Source: Verrucomicrobiota bacterium
GTDB taxonomy: Bacteria; Verrucomicrobiota; Verrucomicrobiia; Opitutales; UBA953
Length of the DNA stretch: 8,220 bases
Assembly: GCA_009924535.1 (NCBI GenBank)
Contig: RFRI01000049.1
Location: 1 to 8,220 of the forward strand
Direction of reading: 5' to 3'
Made by a program: the position numbers and the translations under genes. The notes beneath the pieces are model-generated. The model searched no databases. It saw nothing but the letters and a program-made list of their open reading frames with translations, and had not been told where the DNA came from. This document shows, piece after piece, positions 7,451 through 8,220 of this stretch (its first letter is position 1; each line of letters begins with the position of its first letter).

Positions 7451-8220
7451 CTAGTAACCCGGCGGGAGTATGCGCTTAACTGGCGGAAGATAGGAACCCC
7501 CATTTTTAAAAGTCACTCCTGCCCCTGGAATCATTGGGTAGCTCGCTTCCCACCAGCCGAACAGCTTTCCCATTCTGCTTATATTGCCAGTCGATGCGCT
7601 GACTGTTGCGCCAGGTGCGCCTTGGCTTATCGCTCTTGCTATGGAGACCTTGTCGGAAGCATCTTTGCAATTGCCAGCTTCACAACCCCTAACGTTTATT
7701 TCCGCATTCTCTGCTAGTTTTCCCGATAGCAGGGCTCCCAAATCGTAGCCAGCTGGTTCGCCTGATGCGTCATTAATGATCGCATCGGGGTTGAATCCGC
7801 TGTTTAACAGTTTATTCAAACTTGGACCAGTGACTGCTACTGGGCCAGTTGGGAGCCTGCACGGACTTAATGGCATGGCGCTCTTGTTGCGTTTCTTGAG
7901 GCCTTCTTTAGAGCTTACGTCATTACTATCTAAACTTTGCCAGTCCGGGTCTGCGTGGCCGTATATGTTCAACTCAGTTATGCTGCCAGGTGCCGCTTCA
8001 CTTAGGGCTATAACTAAATCGGCCGCTGTGCTCTGGGTTCGTCTCACTGTGCCGTCCATATGGTGAATGTAGGCTTCAAGCCCCAGTCTGTCTATCAAGT
8101 TGATGGTGTCGTTGCCTATCATGTCGTAAAGGTTCATGCCGCTTGCCTCCCCAATCGGATCCCTTGATAACCATCTCCCGTATGACGGGGCGTAGTAGCG
8201 GTAGCCGTAGTAGCTGAGGG
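7451..8220 (-). CDS. C-terminal part of an Rhs protein with a variable toxin tip, possibly a caspase-like cysteine protease; runs off the right edge
   Basis: The frame is open from the window edge, so the ATG at 8137 is internal and not a start. The first ~47 visible residues are the conserved Rhs core end: YYGYRYYAPSYGRWLSRDPIG, then NLYDMIGNDTINLIDRLGL. The variable tip follows, about 208 residues to the stop at 7451-7453. The tip has LNIYGHADP (His codon 7955-7957) and, 91 residues later, INVRGCEAGN (Cys codon 7682-7684), then SIARAISQGAPGATVSASTG. A GH(A/G) motif after a hydrophobic strand, followed by a strand ending in (R/G)CxxG, resembles caspase-fold, DUF4347-like or C80-like cysteine peptidases. 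This is a motif-level inference and the tip could belong to another class. Composition drops from GC-rich core to mid-GC tip. The membrane-protein gene 27 bp downstream is the likely immunity partner. Whether this is a full Rhs protein or a displaced tip cannot be seen here. Confidence 0.88.
   Translation of the reverse strand, partial: LSYYGYRYYAPSYGRWLSRDPIGEASGMNLYDMIGNDTINLIDRLGLEAYIHHMDGTVRRTQSTAADLVIALSEAAPGSITELNIYGHADPDWQSLDSNDVSSKEGLKKRNKSAMPLSPCRLPTGPVAVTGPSLNKLLNSGFNPDAIINDASGEPAGYDLGALLSGKLAENAEINVRGCEAGNCKDASDKVSIARAISQGAPGATVSASTGNISRMGKLFGWWEASYPMIPGAGVTFKNGGSYLPPVKRILPPGY

Overview
The window shows a bacterial accessory island with two modules: a polymorphic-toxin (Rhs/YD-repeat) module on the minus strand, and a HipBA toxin-antitoxin operon plus one unrecognised gene on the plus strand. 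The organism cannot be named from the sequence. The Rhs core is very GC-rich with strong G/C bias at third codon positions. The Rhs gene at the left edge begins with a Sec-type signal peptide, and the HipA is of a type common in Proteobacteria and other Gram-negative groups. A Gram-negative host is a reasonable inference, not a demonstration.

Layout from left to right. (1) Positions 1-3667, minus strand: the 5' part of a large secreted Rhs protein. It has a signal peptide, a short N-terminal domain and a long run of YD repeats that leaves the window at position 1. The reading frame is broken twice, each time consistent with one extra base (near 3124-3128 and 1797-1807). (2) Positions 3668-3811: an AT-rich divergent promoter region. 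(3) Positions 3812-4699, plus strand: an unrecognised protein of about 295 residues whose helical C-terminus carries an R-x5-H motif reminiscent of HEPN domains. (4) Positions 4700-4926: a regulatory gap with a 9-bp inverted repeat and, next to hipB, a 55-bp imperfect dyad around a TTGACA hexamer. (5) Positions 4927-6566, plus strand: hipB and hipA, overlapping by 4 bases. (6) Positions 6567-6883: no supported gene. (7) Positions 6884-7423, minus strand: a small protein with about five membrane segments. (8) Positions 7451-8220, minus strand: the C-terminal end of a second Rhs protein that enters from the right edge. After the conserved Rhs signature it has a variable tip with a His/Cys pair in a caspase-like context.

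How the genes may work together. The right-hand Rhs tip and the membrane-protein gene 27 bp downstream have the usual order of a toxin tip followed by its immunity gene. The tip and the small gene are visibly less GC-rich than the Rhs core at the left, as expected for exchangeable tips. HipA is a Ser/Thr kinase toxin held in check by HipB, which should also repress the operon through the dyad. The most interesting signals are the possible caspase/DUF4347-like protease tip with a multi-pass membrane partner, the hipBA operator dyad, and the orphan gene beside hipBA.
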